From assembly GCF_014650335.1 (NCBI RefSeq), contig NZ_BMUT01000016.1:99121-163120 (forward strand): 64,000 bases of DNA. The letters run 5' to 3'. Below, one piece after another: positions 18,751 through 26,283 of this stretch. This DNA comes from Streptomyces hiroshimensis (GTDB lineage Bacteria; Actinomycetota; Actinomycetes; Streptomycetales; Streptomycetaceae). The notes under the pieces were generated by a model. The model searched no databases. It worked only from the letters and a program-made list of their open reading frames with translations, and was not told where the DNA came from. Position numbers and translations under genes: made by a program. The number at the start of each line of letters is the position of its first letter. The first letter of the stretch is position 1.

Positions 18751-19857
18751 TCAGCTCCCGGAGACGTGGTGGTGGGCGGGGCGGGCAGGGTTGGCGGAGG
18801 AGGGCGAAGTCAGGTTGCGGTCGGGCCGCCACGGGTCGATGCCCGCCTCGCGGAAGGACCGCACGATGTGGTCCTCGCGGGTCCCGGCGGCCGCGTCCCG
18901 GCTCAGGGCGTGGTCGATGAGGGCGGTGGCCAGGGCGAAGGCGCGGTGCTGGCCGAAGCTCATGCCGTCCTGGCCGGGGCGCGGGTCCTCGGGGTCCCAG
19001 GACGCGGCCACGCCCGGTGCGAGCCGCTCGGTGAAGACGGAGGTCTCCGTGCCCTTCCCGGGGAGCTCTGCCACCGCACGGACGACGGCCTGCTCGCCCG
19101 GTACGTGGTCGCCGTGCAGGTAGACGACGACGGCGTCGCGGCGCGGGTAGTCCTGCGGGTCGGAGAGGACCTTGGCGTGGTAGCGGGCCTCCGCCCGCTC
19201 CAGGGCGGTCAGGGCGACCCCCCACAGGACGACGGCACTGTCCGCGTCGGCCGCGTGCAGGAAGATCCGGCGCACGGCGCCCGTGGGGCGGGGCAGCGCC
19301 CGCGAGCCCATGACGTAGAAGAAGCCGGGGGAGAGCGCGGGCCGGGCGGCTTCGAGGGAGAGTTCGACGGTCTGGCCGGGCTCGGGGGTGCCGGGCGTCA
19401 GCAGCCGGTCGGCGGGGACGCGGGCCGTGACCTCGGGGAGGCGGACGATCAGCTGGTCGCCGCTGCCGTCGCCATCGTCGCCACCGTCGGCGCCGGACCC
19501 GCGGACGACCTCGATCAGCTGCCCGCGGGTGGGCGTGCGCTCGTGCGGGACGGCGGCGGCCAGGCGGCGCTCCAGGCCGGGGTCGCGCAGGCTCCGCCGC
19601 GGCGGCGTGTCCGCGTCGCGCGCCTTGCCGTCACGGCCCGCGTGCAGCTCCTCGTAGAGCGCGTTGGTGAGGCGTCCGCGCAGGTCACGCGGGCTGTCGG
19701 CGGAAAGGGAGCGCCCGGCGACGGTGGCCTGGCAGCCGTCGCCCCGGACCGAGACGGTCTCAAGGGCGGCGGCGAGCCCGGGGGTGAGGCCCCGCGCCGG
19801 GACAATCGGGGTGTCGGTCGTGTCGACGGTGTCGGTCATGAGGGTCGTGAGAGTCAT
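18751..19857 (-). CDS. HopA1-like protein of a class V lanthipeptide synthetase
   Basis: Encodes 368 residues from the ATG at 19857 overlapping the previous stop (ATGA). The second half (RRIFLHAADADSAVVLWGVALTAL, then ARYHAKVLSDPQDYPRRDAVVVYLHGDHV, then SFGQHRAFALATALIDHAL) is the HopA1 effector-like domain found in thioviridamide-type and class V lanthipeptide clusters. Together with a phosphotransferase-like protein it is thought to phosphorylate and eliminate Ser/Thr and help close thioether rings. The exact division of labour is not decidable from sequence. Confidence 0.82.
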   Translation of the reverse strand: MTLTTLMTDTVDTTDTPIVPARGLTPGLAAALETVSVRGDGCQATVAGRSLSADSPRDLRGRLTNALYEELHAGRDGKARDADTPPRRSLRDPGLERRLAAAVPHERTPTRGQLIEVVRGSGADGGDDGDGSGDQLIVRLPEVTARVPADRLLTPGTPEPGQTVELSLEAARPALSPGFFYVMGSRALPRPTGAVRRIFLHAADADSAVVLWGVALTALERAEARYHAKVLSDPQDYPRRDAVVVYLHGDHVPGEQAVVRAVAELPGKGTETSVFTERLAPGVAASWDPEDPRPGQDGMSFGQHRAFALATALIDHALSRDAAAGTREDHIVRSFREAGIDPWRPDRNLTSPSSANPARPAHHHVSGS

Positions 19858-21077
19858 CGGGAGCTCCCGGAGGGCTGGGTGAATCCGAGGGTGGCGACGG
19901 CGCCCGCCGGGTTGAGTAGCAGCGTCCGGCCGATGCCCGCGGCGGCGCGGGCGACCGGGTTGAGGGTCGCGTGCAGCTCGGCCGTGGCGAGCAGCCGGTC
20001 GAACATGTGCCAGCCCGCGAAGGCCGCGGCCCGCTCGGCGAGCCCGGGGTCGGGGGTGTGCTGTTCGAGGTAGCCCTGCCAGAAGGCGGTGATCCGGGGG
20101 GTGTGGCGGCGCAGGCTCGCCGCGCCGCGCTCGATGATCTCCGCGTGGTCGAGGCCGAACCCGGCCGCGGGGCCGCCCTGTTCGGCGCCCGGGGCGAACA
20201 CCTGGTACGTGGCGTGGAAGAGCCACTCACCGGCGAAGGCGCCGACGTCACGGGCCGGGTCGGCGAGCCGGAACTCCTCCCAGTCGCAGAGGTAGAGCGT
20301 CCCGTCGTGCCGCAGGAACTGGTCGAAGCGCAGGTCGCAGTGGGTGGGTGCATGCGGTGCGGCGTGTTCGGCGGCGCGCAGGGCGTACAGCGCGGCGATG
20401 ACGTCGGCGTCGTCCTGCACCAGCCGCCAGGCGGCGATCTGGCCCATGCTGCGCTCCTGCACGGCACTCCACGGCAGGGCTTCCAGCCAGGGCATGGGCG
20501 GGAGCGGCGCTTCCTCTGTGTCGATGGCGGGGGCGTCGATGGCGGAGGCGTCGTCCGTACAGCCGCCCGCGCCCTCCTCCGGACCGGCGGGGAGCGCGTG
20601 CAGGGCGCCGATGGCCCGCCCCGCCTCGCGGCAGAGCTCCTCGTCGAACTCGTCGTCGAGGGCGAGCTCGGAGCCGGAGCGGGCACCGGGCAGCAGCCGG
20701 TAGACGCCGACGGCGGCCGTACGGTCCGAGCCGAGGTGGGCGGGCGTGCGCAGCGGCGAGCCGGCCGGCAGGCGCCGGGCGAGGCCTTCGAAGGCCAGGG
20801 CGCGCTCCAGCTGGGGGCTCCCGCCCTCGGGCGTACGGGCCACGGTCTTCACGAACACCTGGTGTCCGCCGCCGGTGCGGCCGGCCCAGTTGTCGTTGCG
20901 GCCGCCGAAGGAGGTCAGGCCCTCGGTGGCGAGGCGGCCGAGGCCGAGCCGTTCGAGCAGGGCGTTCACCTCGGGCGAGGCGTCGAGGTCGGTGGGCTGG
21001 AACCGCTGCAGCGTGGGCTGTTCGGACGCGGTGGCCGTCTCGGACATGGTCGCCGTCTCGGACATGGTGGTGGTCAT
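19854..21077 (-). CDS. Aminoglycoside phosphotransferase-like kinase of the lanthipeptide synthetase
   Basis: Encodes 407 residues from the ATG at 21077 (ATGA overlap). The APH-type catalytic loop THCDLRFDQF and metal-binding CDWEEFRLADPARDVG are intact, so it should be an active kinase. The N-terminus begins with a MSETATMSETAT repeat. In lexapeptide-type clusters, proteins of this fold phosphorylate Ser/Thr of the precursor before elimination. It sits between a degenerate kinase-like gene and the HopA1-like gene, all translationally coupled. Confidence 0.82.
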   Translation of the reverse strand: MTTTMSETATMSETATASEQPTLQRFQPTDLDASPEVNALLERLGLGRLATEGLTSFGGRNDNWAGRTGGGHQVFVKTVARTPEGGSPQLERALAFEGLARRLPAGSPLRTPAHLGSDRTAAVGVYRLLPGARSGSELALDDEFDEELCREAGRAIGALHALPAGPEEGAGGCTDDASAIDAPAIDTEEAPLPPMPWLEALPWSAVQERSMGQIAAWRLVQDDADVIAALYALRAAEHAAPHAPTHCDLRFDQFLRHDGTLYLCDWEEFRLADPARDVGAFAGEWLFHATYQVFAPGAEQGGPAAGFGLDHAEIIERGAASLRRHTPRITAFWQGYLEQHTPDPGLAERAAAFAGWHMFDRLLATAELHATLNPVARAAAGIGRTLLLNPAGAVATLGFTQPSGSSR

Positions 21078-22033
21078 GACGTTCCTCCGGGGACCGCCCG
21101 GCGGCCCTCCTCATCGATCAGCTCGGCAGTGAAGGCGATGTAGTCGTGCAGTTCCTCGCTCCAGTCGCAGTAGGAGGCGAAGTCCTGCATGTGGGTGACG
21201 ACGCGCAGGACGGCGGCGCGGGCGACGGCCGCCGGGTCGGGGCCTCCGCCCGGACCCGGGCCGTATCCAGCCAGCAGCACCTGCCGCAGATCCGGCCCGC
21301 CAACGGTGTCATCGGACCCGTACCGCCCCGCCGACCAGGCGAGTTCGGCGAGGTCGCCGAGCAGCCAGCCGAGGTCGAGCGCGGGGCTTCCGGCGGCGAG
21401 GTCCTCCCCGGTGAGCAGCGCGGTCCGGCCCCGGTGCAGGGGCGGTATGAGCGCTCCGAGGGAGGCCCCGCCGTGGATCAGCGAGGGGACCGGCGGCTCG
21501 ACGGCCTCCTCCCACCACGCACGGACCCGCTCCAGCCGGGCGGATCCCCACGCGGCGAGGGTGACCTCGCGCAGGCGCGCCGCACCGGGCAGAAGCCCGT
21601 CCGCACCGTCGGCACCGTCGGCCCACGCGCGCATCCGCCGCAAGGACTCCGGCGGCCCCGGGGGGAGGCCGGGCGGCAGCGGCGTACCGTGCAGCGCGCG
21701 CAGGGAACGACCGGCGGCGGCGAGGGCGTGCGCCGCCAACTGCCGTGCCCCCGGCCGCGGGTCGGCCAGCCAGGTGACCGCGGACACCGCTCCCGGCGCA
21801 TGGTGAAGCAGACCGTCACCGAAGGAAACAGGGGTGACGAGCAGCGCGGCGCCGGGTACGCCGGACAGGTCCGGTACGGCCGCCGCGGCGGGTGCGGCGA
21901 GCGGGCGGGGGCGGAGCGCGCCCGGCCGGTGCCACCAGACGAAGCCGCCGTGCGCCGAGCGGTGCACACGGGTGTGCTGGAGGCCGGTGACGTATTCGCC
22001 TACGAGTTCGCCGGCGTCGTCGGGGGGCGTCAC
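21074..22033 (-). CDS. Degenerate phosphotransferase-fold protein of the lanthipeptide synthetase
   Basis: Encodes 319 residues from a GTG at 22033 that overlaps the flavoprotein stop (GTGA); an upstream in-frame start would overlap the flavoprotein by 50 bases. The APH-like fold is visible, but the catalytic loop reads HGGASLGA instead of HxDxxxxN, and the second motif reads TGEDLAAGSPALDLG. The loop Asp is missing, so it may act as precursor binder, lyase or cyclase partner rather than kinase. It forms a coupled trio with the intact kinase and the HopA1-like protein. Confidence 0.75.
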   Translation of the reverse strand: MTPPDDAGELVGEYVTGLQHTRVHRSAHGGFVWWHRPGALRPRPLAAPAAAAVPDLSGVPGAALLVTPVSFGDGLLHHAPGAVSAVTWLADPRPGARQLAAHALAAAGRSLRALHGTPLPPGLPPGPPESLRRMRAWADGADGADGLLPGAARLREVTLAAWGSARLERVRAWWEEAVEPPVPSLIHGGASLGALIPPLHRGRTALLTGEDLAAGSPALDLGWLLGDLAELAWSAGRYGSDDTVGGPDLRQVLLAGYGPGPGGGPDPAAVARAAVLRVVTHMQDFASYCDWSEELHDYIAFTAELIDEEGRRAVPGGTS

Positions 22034-22629
22034 GGCTGCGGCTCCGGTTCCGGTTGCGTCAGCCTCGCCTTGTACGCGGCACACAGCCGGAACAGTTCCG
22101 GCATGGGCGCCGCACCCCCGTCGTCCCGCTCACCCGTGGTGGCGCTCTCCGCGGGCACGGTCGGGGCGACGACGACTCCGGGGCGGGCGCGCAGCGCCGC
22201 CAGATGACCCTGGACCACCGGGCTGTGCTGAGCGGCCGGCGGGAGTGCGGGGGCCACTCCCACCACGGCCCGGGTGGTCTGGAGGGCCAGCAGCACGGGG
22301 GTGTCGGCGAGCCCCAGTGCGTACCGGCTCAGGAAGTGCACCGTGGCCGGGTGCACGAGGACGAGGTCGGCCCAGGCGGCGAGTTCGACGTGCGGGGCCT
22401 TGCCGGGCGGCGCGCAGTCCCAGTCGTCGGTGAAGACGTCCTGGCGGGAAAGGGCCGCAATGGCGTCGGGCGAGACGAAGCGGCGGGCGGAACGGGTCAG
22501 GGCGATCCGTTTCTCCAGCGCCGGAAAGGAATCCTGCAGCCAGTTGATCCAGAAGGGCAGGAAGGAGACGCTGAGCGCTCCCGTGCCCACCACGAGGACG
22601 CGCCGGAATCCGGCGTCGGGAATTTCCAT
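22030..22629 (-). CDS. LanD-like flavoprotein cysteine decarboxylase (AviCys/AviMeCys formation)
   Basis: Encodes 199 residues from the ATG at 22629, preceded by GAAGGAGG at 8-base spacing. It is an HFCD-family protein: VLVVGTGALS for FMN binding, the active-site His 80 (PHVELAAWADL) and HPAT at 93-96 followed by HFLSRYALGLADT. EpiD/CypD-type enzymes oxidatively decarboxylate the C-terminal Cys to an enethiol that is trapped by a dehydrated Thr/Ser. The precursor here ends in Cys, as required. Confidence 0.88.
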   Translation of the reverse strand: MEIPDAGFRRVLVVGTGALSVSFLPFWINWLQDSFPALEKRIALTRSARRFVSPDAIAALSRQDVFTDDWDCAPPGKAPHVELAAWADLVLVHPATVHFLSRYALGLADTPVLLALQTTRAVVGVAPALPPAAQHSPVVQGHLAALRARPGVVVAPTVPAESATTGERDDGGAAPMPELFRLCAAYKARLTQPEPEPQP

Positions 22630-22691
22630 GGCACGGGCCTCCTTCGGTGGGCCTGGAGAAAGTGAACTTCTGAGGATCGGGGGCCGGGGCC

Positions 22692-22731
22692 GGGGGCCGG
22701 CCGGTGCGGTGTACGCGCCCGGCCGGCCCCC
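22692..22731 (-). terminator. Attenuator-like hairpin between precursor and modification genes
   Basis: A perfect 13-base G+C stem (GGGGGCCGGCCGG at 22692-22704, complement at 22719-22731) lies 17 bases after the precursor stop and 63 bases before the flavoprotein start. Such hairpins let the short precursor mRNA be made in excess over the enzyme mRNA. Confidence 0.8.
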
Positions 22732-22747
22732 GCGGCTCACGGAGTGA

Positions 22748-22963
22748 TCAGCACTTGCTCTCGATCGTGCGGGCGGTGAAGGAACCGATCGCCGCGGCGC
22801 ACTGCTGCGAGGAGCGGGCGGTGATCAGGCCGGCGCGGATCGCCCACGGGATGGTGGGGCTGAAGGCCGGGGCGGCGTCCTTGCCGTCGTACAGGCCCAG
22901 CTCCTCGGCGGAGGTGTAGGCGGTGTAGCCGTCGAACAGGTCCTTCTCGGTGACGTTCTGCAT
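22748..22963 (-). CDS. Class V lanthipeptide (lexapeptide-like) precursor peptide
   Basis: Encodes 71 residues from the ATG at 22963 with GGAG upstream. The acidic N-terminal leader (33 residues, MQNVTEKDLFDGYTAYTSAE... to DGKDAAPA) is followed by a predicted 38-residue core that starts at Phe34 (FSPTIPWAIRAGL...) and ends in TIESKC. Ser/Thr in the core: positions 2, 4, 15, 18, 19, 28, 30, 33, 36; Cys: 22 and 38. Expected products of the neighbouring enzymes are a dimethylated N-terminal Phe, a lanthionine from Ser18/19 to Cys22, a D-Ala from dehydroalanine, and a C-terminal AviMeCys from Thr33 and Cys38. Core length and Phe1 agree with what I recall of lexapeptide; the cleavage site itself is inferred. 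Confidence 0.88.
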   Translation of the reverse strand: MQNVTEKDLFDGYTAYTSAEELGLYDGKDAAPAFSPTIPWAIRAGLITARSSQQCAAAIGSFTARTIESKC

Positions 22964-23072
22964 GATGAATGTCTCCACATTCTCAAAGTGGTTTCCGGGA
23001 GCGGGAGTTGGTGTCTTCCGACCCGGTGTCCGCTGCGGACAGGTAGATATTCACCCGGCCCGGAACGGCTCC

Positions 23073-23177
23073 GCTATTGCCACTAGCGGCCATGCCGCAA
23101 AGGGCATTGCCCGACCCGGCAACGCCCCCAACGGCATTGCCCCGCATGGCATTGCCGCACCCGGCATTGCCGCAACC
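23073..23177. repeat. Seven-copy 15-bp repeat between the precursor and the exporter genes
   Basis: Seven degenerate 15-base units begin at 23073, 23088, 23103, 23118, 23133, 23148 and 23163. The conserved head is GGCATTGCC, exact in units 3, 5, 6 and 7, itself a near-perfect palindrome. The array lies in the 256-base divergent region between the lanthipeptide precursor (start 22963) and the ABC exporter (start 23220), where a regulator would bind. Confidence 0.85.
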
Positions 23178-23219
23178 GCCAATTTCGCGCGCCCGCGTAA
23201 GGGAGCTAGAACTACGAGG

Positions 23220-24977
23220 GTGAAATCACCTGAAGCGCACGACACCACGACCGCCCCGCGGCCTCCGCTGCGCGCCCTGCTCGCGTACGCGCGCCCGCAC
23301 CGCCGTGTCCTCGCGCTGGTGCTGCTGCTGACTTTGGGGGGCAGCGCTGCCGGACTCGCCCAGCCCATGGTCATCCAGGACGCGCTGACCGCGCTCATGA
23401 CCGGCGGCAGCCTGCGCAACACACTCCTGCTGCTGCTCGGGCTGCTCGCGGTCTCGATCGGGCTCACCTGGGCCCAGTCCTGGCTGAGCGAGCGGACGGC
23501 GGAGCGGGTGGTCCTGCACGTACGCCGCGGCCTGATCACCCGTCTGATCCGGCTGCGTACCGCCGAGCTGGACCGCGTGGAGCCCGGCGGCCTGACGACC
23601 CGCGTCACCTCCGACAGCACGCTCGTGCAGCACGCCGCCACCAACGGGCTGATCCAGCTCGTGGACGGCGGCATCCACCTGCTCGCCACCATCGTCCTGA
23701 TGGGCATCACCAGCCTGCCGCTGCTCGGCATCACCTCGGGCGTGCTCATCGTGGCGGGCGTCTCCGTGGGCGTGGTCATGCCGCGGATCCGCCGGGTGAC
23801 CACGCGCTCCCAGGAGTCGGTGGGCGACATCGGCGCCGCACTCGACCGCGCCCTCGGCGCCGCCCGCACGGTGAAGGCCAACGGCGGGGAGGCGACGGAG
23901 ACCGCACGGGCCGTGGCCGCCGCCGAGGACGCCTACCGCGCCGGTCTCGTCGGCGCCCGCTACCAGGCCATCATCGCCGTCCTCACCGGCATGGTCGTCC
24001 AGGCCTCCTTCCTGGCCGTGATCGGCTTCGGCGGCGCCCTGGTCGCCACCGGGACGCTCGACCTCGCCGCCCTGATCGCCTTCCTGCTCTACCTGTTCAA
24101 CCTCGGCGGGCCGATCCTCTCCCTCGTCGGCGGCACGACCTCGCTGCAGCAGGGCCTCGGCGCCCTCGCCCGCATCGAGGAGGTCACGCAGATGGAGACC
24201 GAGGACGACGTCGACACCGTGCCCGCCCGCCCCACGGGCCCGCCGCCCCGCGTCGTCCTCGACGGCGTCACCTTCGCCTACCCGGGCCGCACCCCCGTCC
24301 TCGACGGCGTCGCCTTCACCGCCCCCGCCGGCAAGGTCACCGCCGTCATAGGCCCCTCGGGCACCGGCAAGACCACCGTCTTCTCCCTGCTCCAGCGCTT
24401 CTACGACGTGGACGGCGGCCGGATCCTCCTCGGCGACACCGACATCGCCACGCTCAGCCGGGCCGAAGTGCGCCGCCGCATCGCCTACGTCGAGCAGGAC
24501 GCGCCCATGCTCGCCGGCACGATCCGCGAGAACCTGCTGTACGCGGCGCCCGACGCCACGGAGGAGCAGATCGCCGAAGTCCTGCGCCAGACCCTGCTCG
24601 ACACGTACGTCGCAGGGCTGCCCGACGGGCTGGACACCGCCGTCGGCGCCCGCGGCACCGCCCTCTCCGGCGGCCAGCGGCAGCGGCTGGCCATCGCCCG
24701 CGCCCTGCTGCGCCGCCCGCAGGTGCTGCTGCTCGACGAGGTCACCGCGCACCTGGACGGCCTGAGCGAGACGGCGCTGCGCCGGACCGTGGAGAAGGCC
24801 GCGGAGCACTGCACGGTGCTGCTCATCGCGCACCGGCTCTCCACGGTGACGTCCGCGGACCGGCTCGTCCTTCTGGAAGGCGGCCGGGTGCGTGACCATG
24901 GACGGCACGAGGAACTACTGGACCGTGACGAGCTCTACCGGGACCTGGCGGCCACGCAGCTCGCCGTCTCGCACTGA
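23220..24977 (+). CDS. ABC exporter (fused permease-ATPase) of the lanthipeptide cluster
   Basis: Encodes 585 residues from a GTG at 23220. A type IV ABC exporter membrane domain (about six helices, residues 20-300) is followed by one nucleotide-binding domain with Walker A GPSGTGKTT, signature LSGGQRQRLA, Walker B VLLLDEVTAHLD and the H-loop LLIAHRLSTV. It lacks an N-terminal C39 peptidase domain, so leader removal must be done by another protease, consistent with the M16 pair. Divergent from the precursor gene. The in-frame region upstream of the GTG is the 15-bp repeat, so a longer start is unlikely. Confidence 0.9.
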   Translation: MKSPEAHDTTTAPRPPLRALLAYARPHRRVLALVLLLTLGGSAAGLAQPMVIQDALTALMTGGSLRNTLLLLLGLLAVSIGLTWAQSWLSERTAERVVLHVRRGLITRLIRLRTAELDRVEPGGLTTRVTSDSTLVQHAATNGLIQLVDGGIHLLATIVLMGITSLPLLGITSGVLIVAGVSVGVVMPRIRRVTTRSQESVGDIGAALDRALGAARTVKANGGEATETARAVAAAEDAYRAGLVGARYQAIIAVLTGMVVQASFLAVIGFGGALVATGTLDLAALIAFLLYLFNLGGPILSLVGGTTSLQQGLGALARIEEVTQMETEDDVDTVPARPTGPPPRVVLDGVTFAYPGRTPVLDGVAFTAPAGKVTAVIGPSGTGKTTVFSLLQRFYDVDGGRILLGDTDIATLSRAEVRRRIAYVEQDAPMLAGTIRENLLYAAPDATEEQIAEVLRQTLLDTYVAGLPDGLDTAVGARGTALSGGQRQRLAIARALLRRPQVLLLDEVTAHLDGLSETALRRTVEKAAEHCTVLLIAHRLSTVTSADRLVLLEGGRVRDHGRHEELLDRDELYRDLAATQLAVSH

Positions 24978-25035
24978 CCACGCGCCGTCTCGCACTGACC
25001 ATCAGTACTGACCACACTGAAGGAGTACCCCCCAC

Positions 25036-25647
25036 ATGACACACGCGACCCACTCGACCCACTCGACCGACGCGACCCACTCGACCGACAGCAAGCCCGC
25101 CGTCCCCGAGGACGACGAGGCCCTCACCGAGGACGAAGCCCCCACCGGCCCCGTCCATGACGACCGCTTCGGCGAGATCACCGTCCTGCTGAACGACGAG
25201 GAGGGCTGGGTGGAGGTCCTGGGCGACGCCATACCCCCGGCCGCTCTGGACCGCGCCGCCGAGGCGGAGACCGACGCCCACGTCCCCATCGGCACCCGCA
25301 ACGGCGAGCACCTGACCATGACCGTCGACGGGGACGCCGTCGCCCTCGCGCCGGCCAAGGGCAAGCTGTCGCGCCGCTCGTACGCCGTGGACGTCACCCG
25401 CGACGGCACCGCGTACCGCCTGGTGCCGGACTCCATCGCCGGCAGCCGGCTGCTGAAGGACGGGCAGCACATCGGGGACTTCTCCTCCGACGGCGACGGC
25501 CTGGTGCTGGCCGAGTGGAAGGAGGGGGCGGACGTCTCCCCCGCCGACGCCTCCGTCGGCTACGCGCTCGCCGCGGCGTTCGGCACCGGCGGACAGCCGA
25601 TGTGGATGGTGGCCATCGAGGCCGCCGCCGAACTGCTCCCGGGGTGA
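25036..25647 (+). CDS. Unknown protein downstream of the lanthipeptide exporter
   Basis: Encodes 203 residues from the ATG at 25036 with GAAGGAG upstream. I do not recognise it. The first 20 residues are a His/Ser/Thr repeat (THSTHSTDATHSTD), followed by an acidic stretch and a compact, probably beta-rich domain (FGEITVLLNDEEGWVEVLGDAI, LTMTVDGDAVALAPAKGKLSRRSYAVDVTRDGTAYRLVPDS). No signal peptide or membrane segment. Its place 58 bases behind the exporter suggests a role in the cluster such as immunity or cargo delivery. A 19-base piece spanning the end of the exporter gene is duplicated just before it (24962-24980 and 24983-25001). Confidence 0.7.
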   Translation: MTHATHSTHSTDATHSTDSKPAVPEDDEALTEDEAPTGPVHDDRFGEITVLLNDEEGWVEVLGDAIPPAALDRAAEAETDAHVPIGTRNGEHLTMTVDGDAVALAPAKGKLSRRSYAVDVTRDGTAYRLVPDSIAGSRLLKDGQHIGDFSSDGDGLVLAEWKEGADVSPADASVGYALAAAFGTGGQPMWMVAIEAAAELLPG

Positions 25648-25670
25648 GCGCCCCGCCCGGACCACCATGA

Positions 25671-25706
25671 AGGCCCCGCCGGAGAACCTCCGACGGGGCC
25701 TGTTTG
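25671..25706. terminator. Terminator after the exporter/unknown gene pair
   Basis: A 14-base stem with one mismatch (AGGCCCCGCCGGAG, return arm 25688-25701) is followed by TGTTTGTCC. It separates convergent genes ending at 25647 and 25753. Confidence 0.85.
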
Positions 25707-25752
25707 TCCTTCTACGGGCTATGGGCTACGGGCTACGGGATCGCCTACGGGG

Positions 25753-26019
25753 CTACGCGGCCACCCTGCCGCCCGCGCTGCACAGGTTCCTGATGTCCTC
25801 CGCGTACACATGCGACACGATCGCCGCCTCGAACCTGGACCGCAGGTCGAGCTTGCGCACGATGTTCGCGGTGTGGGCGCGTACGGTCCGCTCCGCGATC
25901 CCCAGCCGCCGTGCGAGGCGCCTGTTCTGTTCCCCCGAGGCCAGCAGGAGCAGGACCTCCACCTCGCGGTCCGTGAGCGTGGTGAAGTCGTGCTGTCCCT
26001 CGGCAATCGCTGATCTCAT
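25753..26019 (-). CDS. Stand-alone LuxR-type DNA-binding protein
   Basis: Encodes 88 residues from the ATG at 26019 (GAGGGGA upstream); a longer frame to 26175 is possible but unlike the family. Nearly the whole protein is a GerE/LuxR helix-turn-helix (LTDREVEVLLLLASGEQNRRLARRLGIAERTVRAHTANIVRKLDL). There is no receiver or ligand domain. Next to the lanthipeptide cluster, it is a candidate pathway regulator. Confidence 0.78.
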   Translation of the reverse strand: MRSAIAEGQHDFTTLTDREVEVLLLLASGEQNRRLARRLGIAERTVRAHTANIVRKLDLRSRFEAAIVSHVYAEDIRNLCSAGGRVAA

Positions 26020-26283
26020 CCGGATTCCCCTCGTCGGTCTCAGCCTTCCGGCACTCCCCAGCCTGCCAAGGCCGTACGGGCCGGGGCCCGCTCTTCGGAG
26101 GCAGCTTCCTGCAACCGCCGCTACAGCTTGCTGCGTCGCCATCGAAGGAATCGCCGTGGCCAGCGGCTTTACCATTGCATTACGCTTTGGGCGATGTACC
26201 GGCGGTTACGCACCACGCGCTCGCGACTGACCACGCGACCGACCACGCGGGCCGACCGCCGGCCAATCGCACACGGGGGAACC

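Noticed and set aside
22950..23219. Upstream N-terminal extension of the ABC exporter
   Set aside because: It would translate the 15-bp repeat array into low-complexity GIAxx repeats and overlap the precursor gene; the GTG at 23220 gives a normal exporter length.
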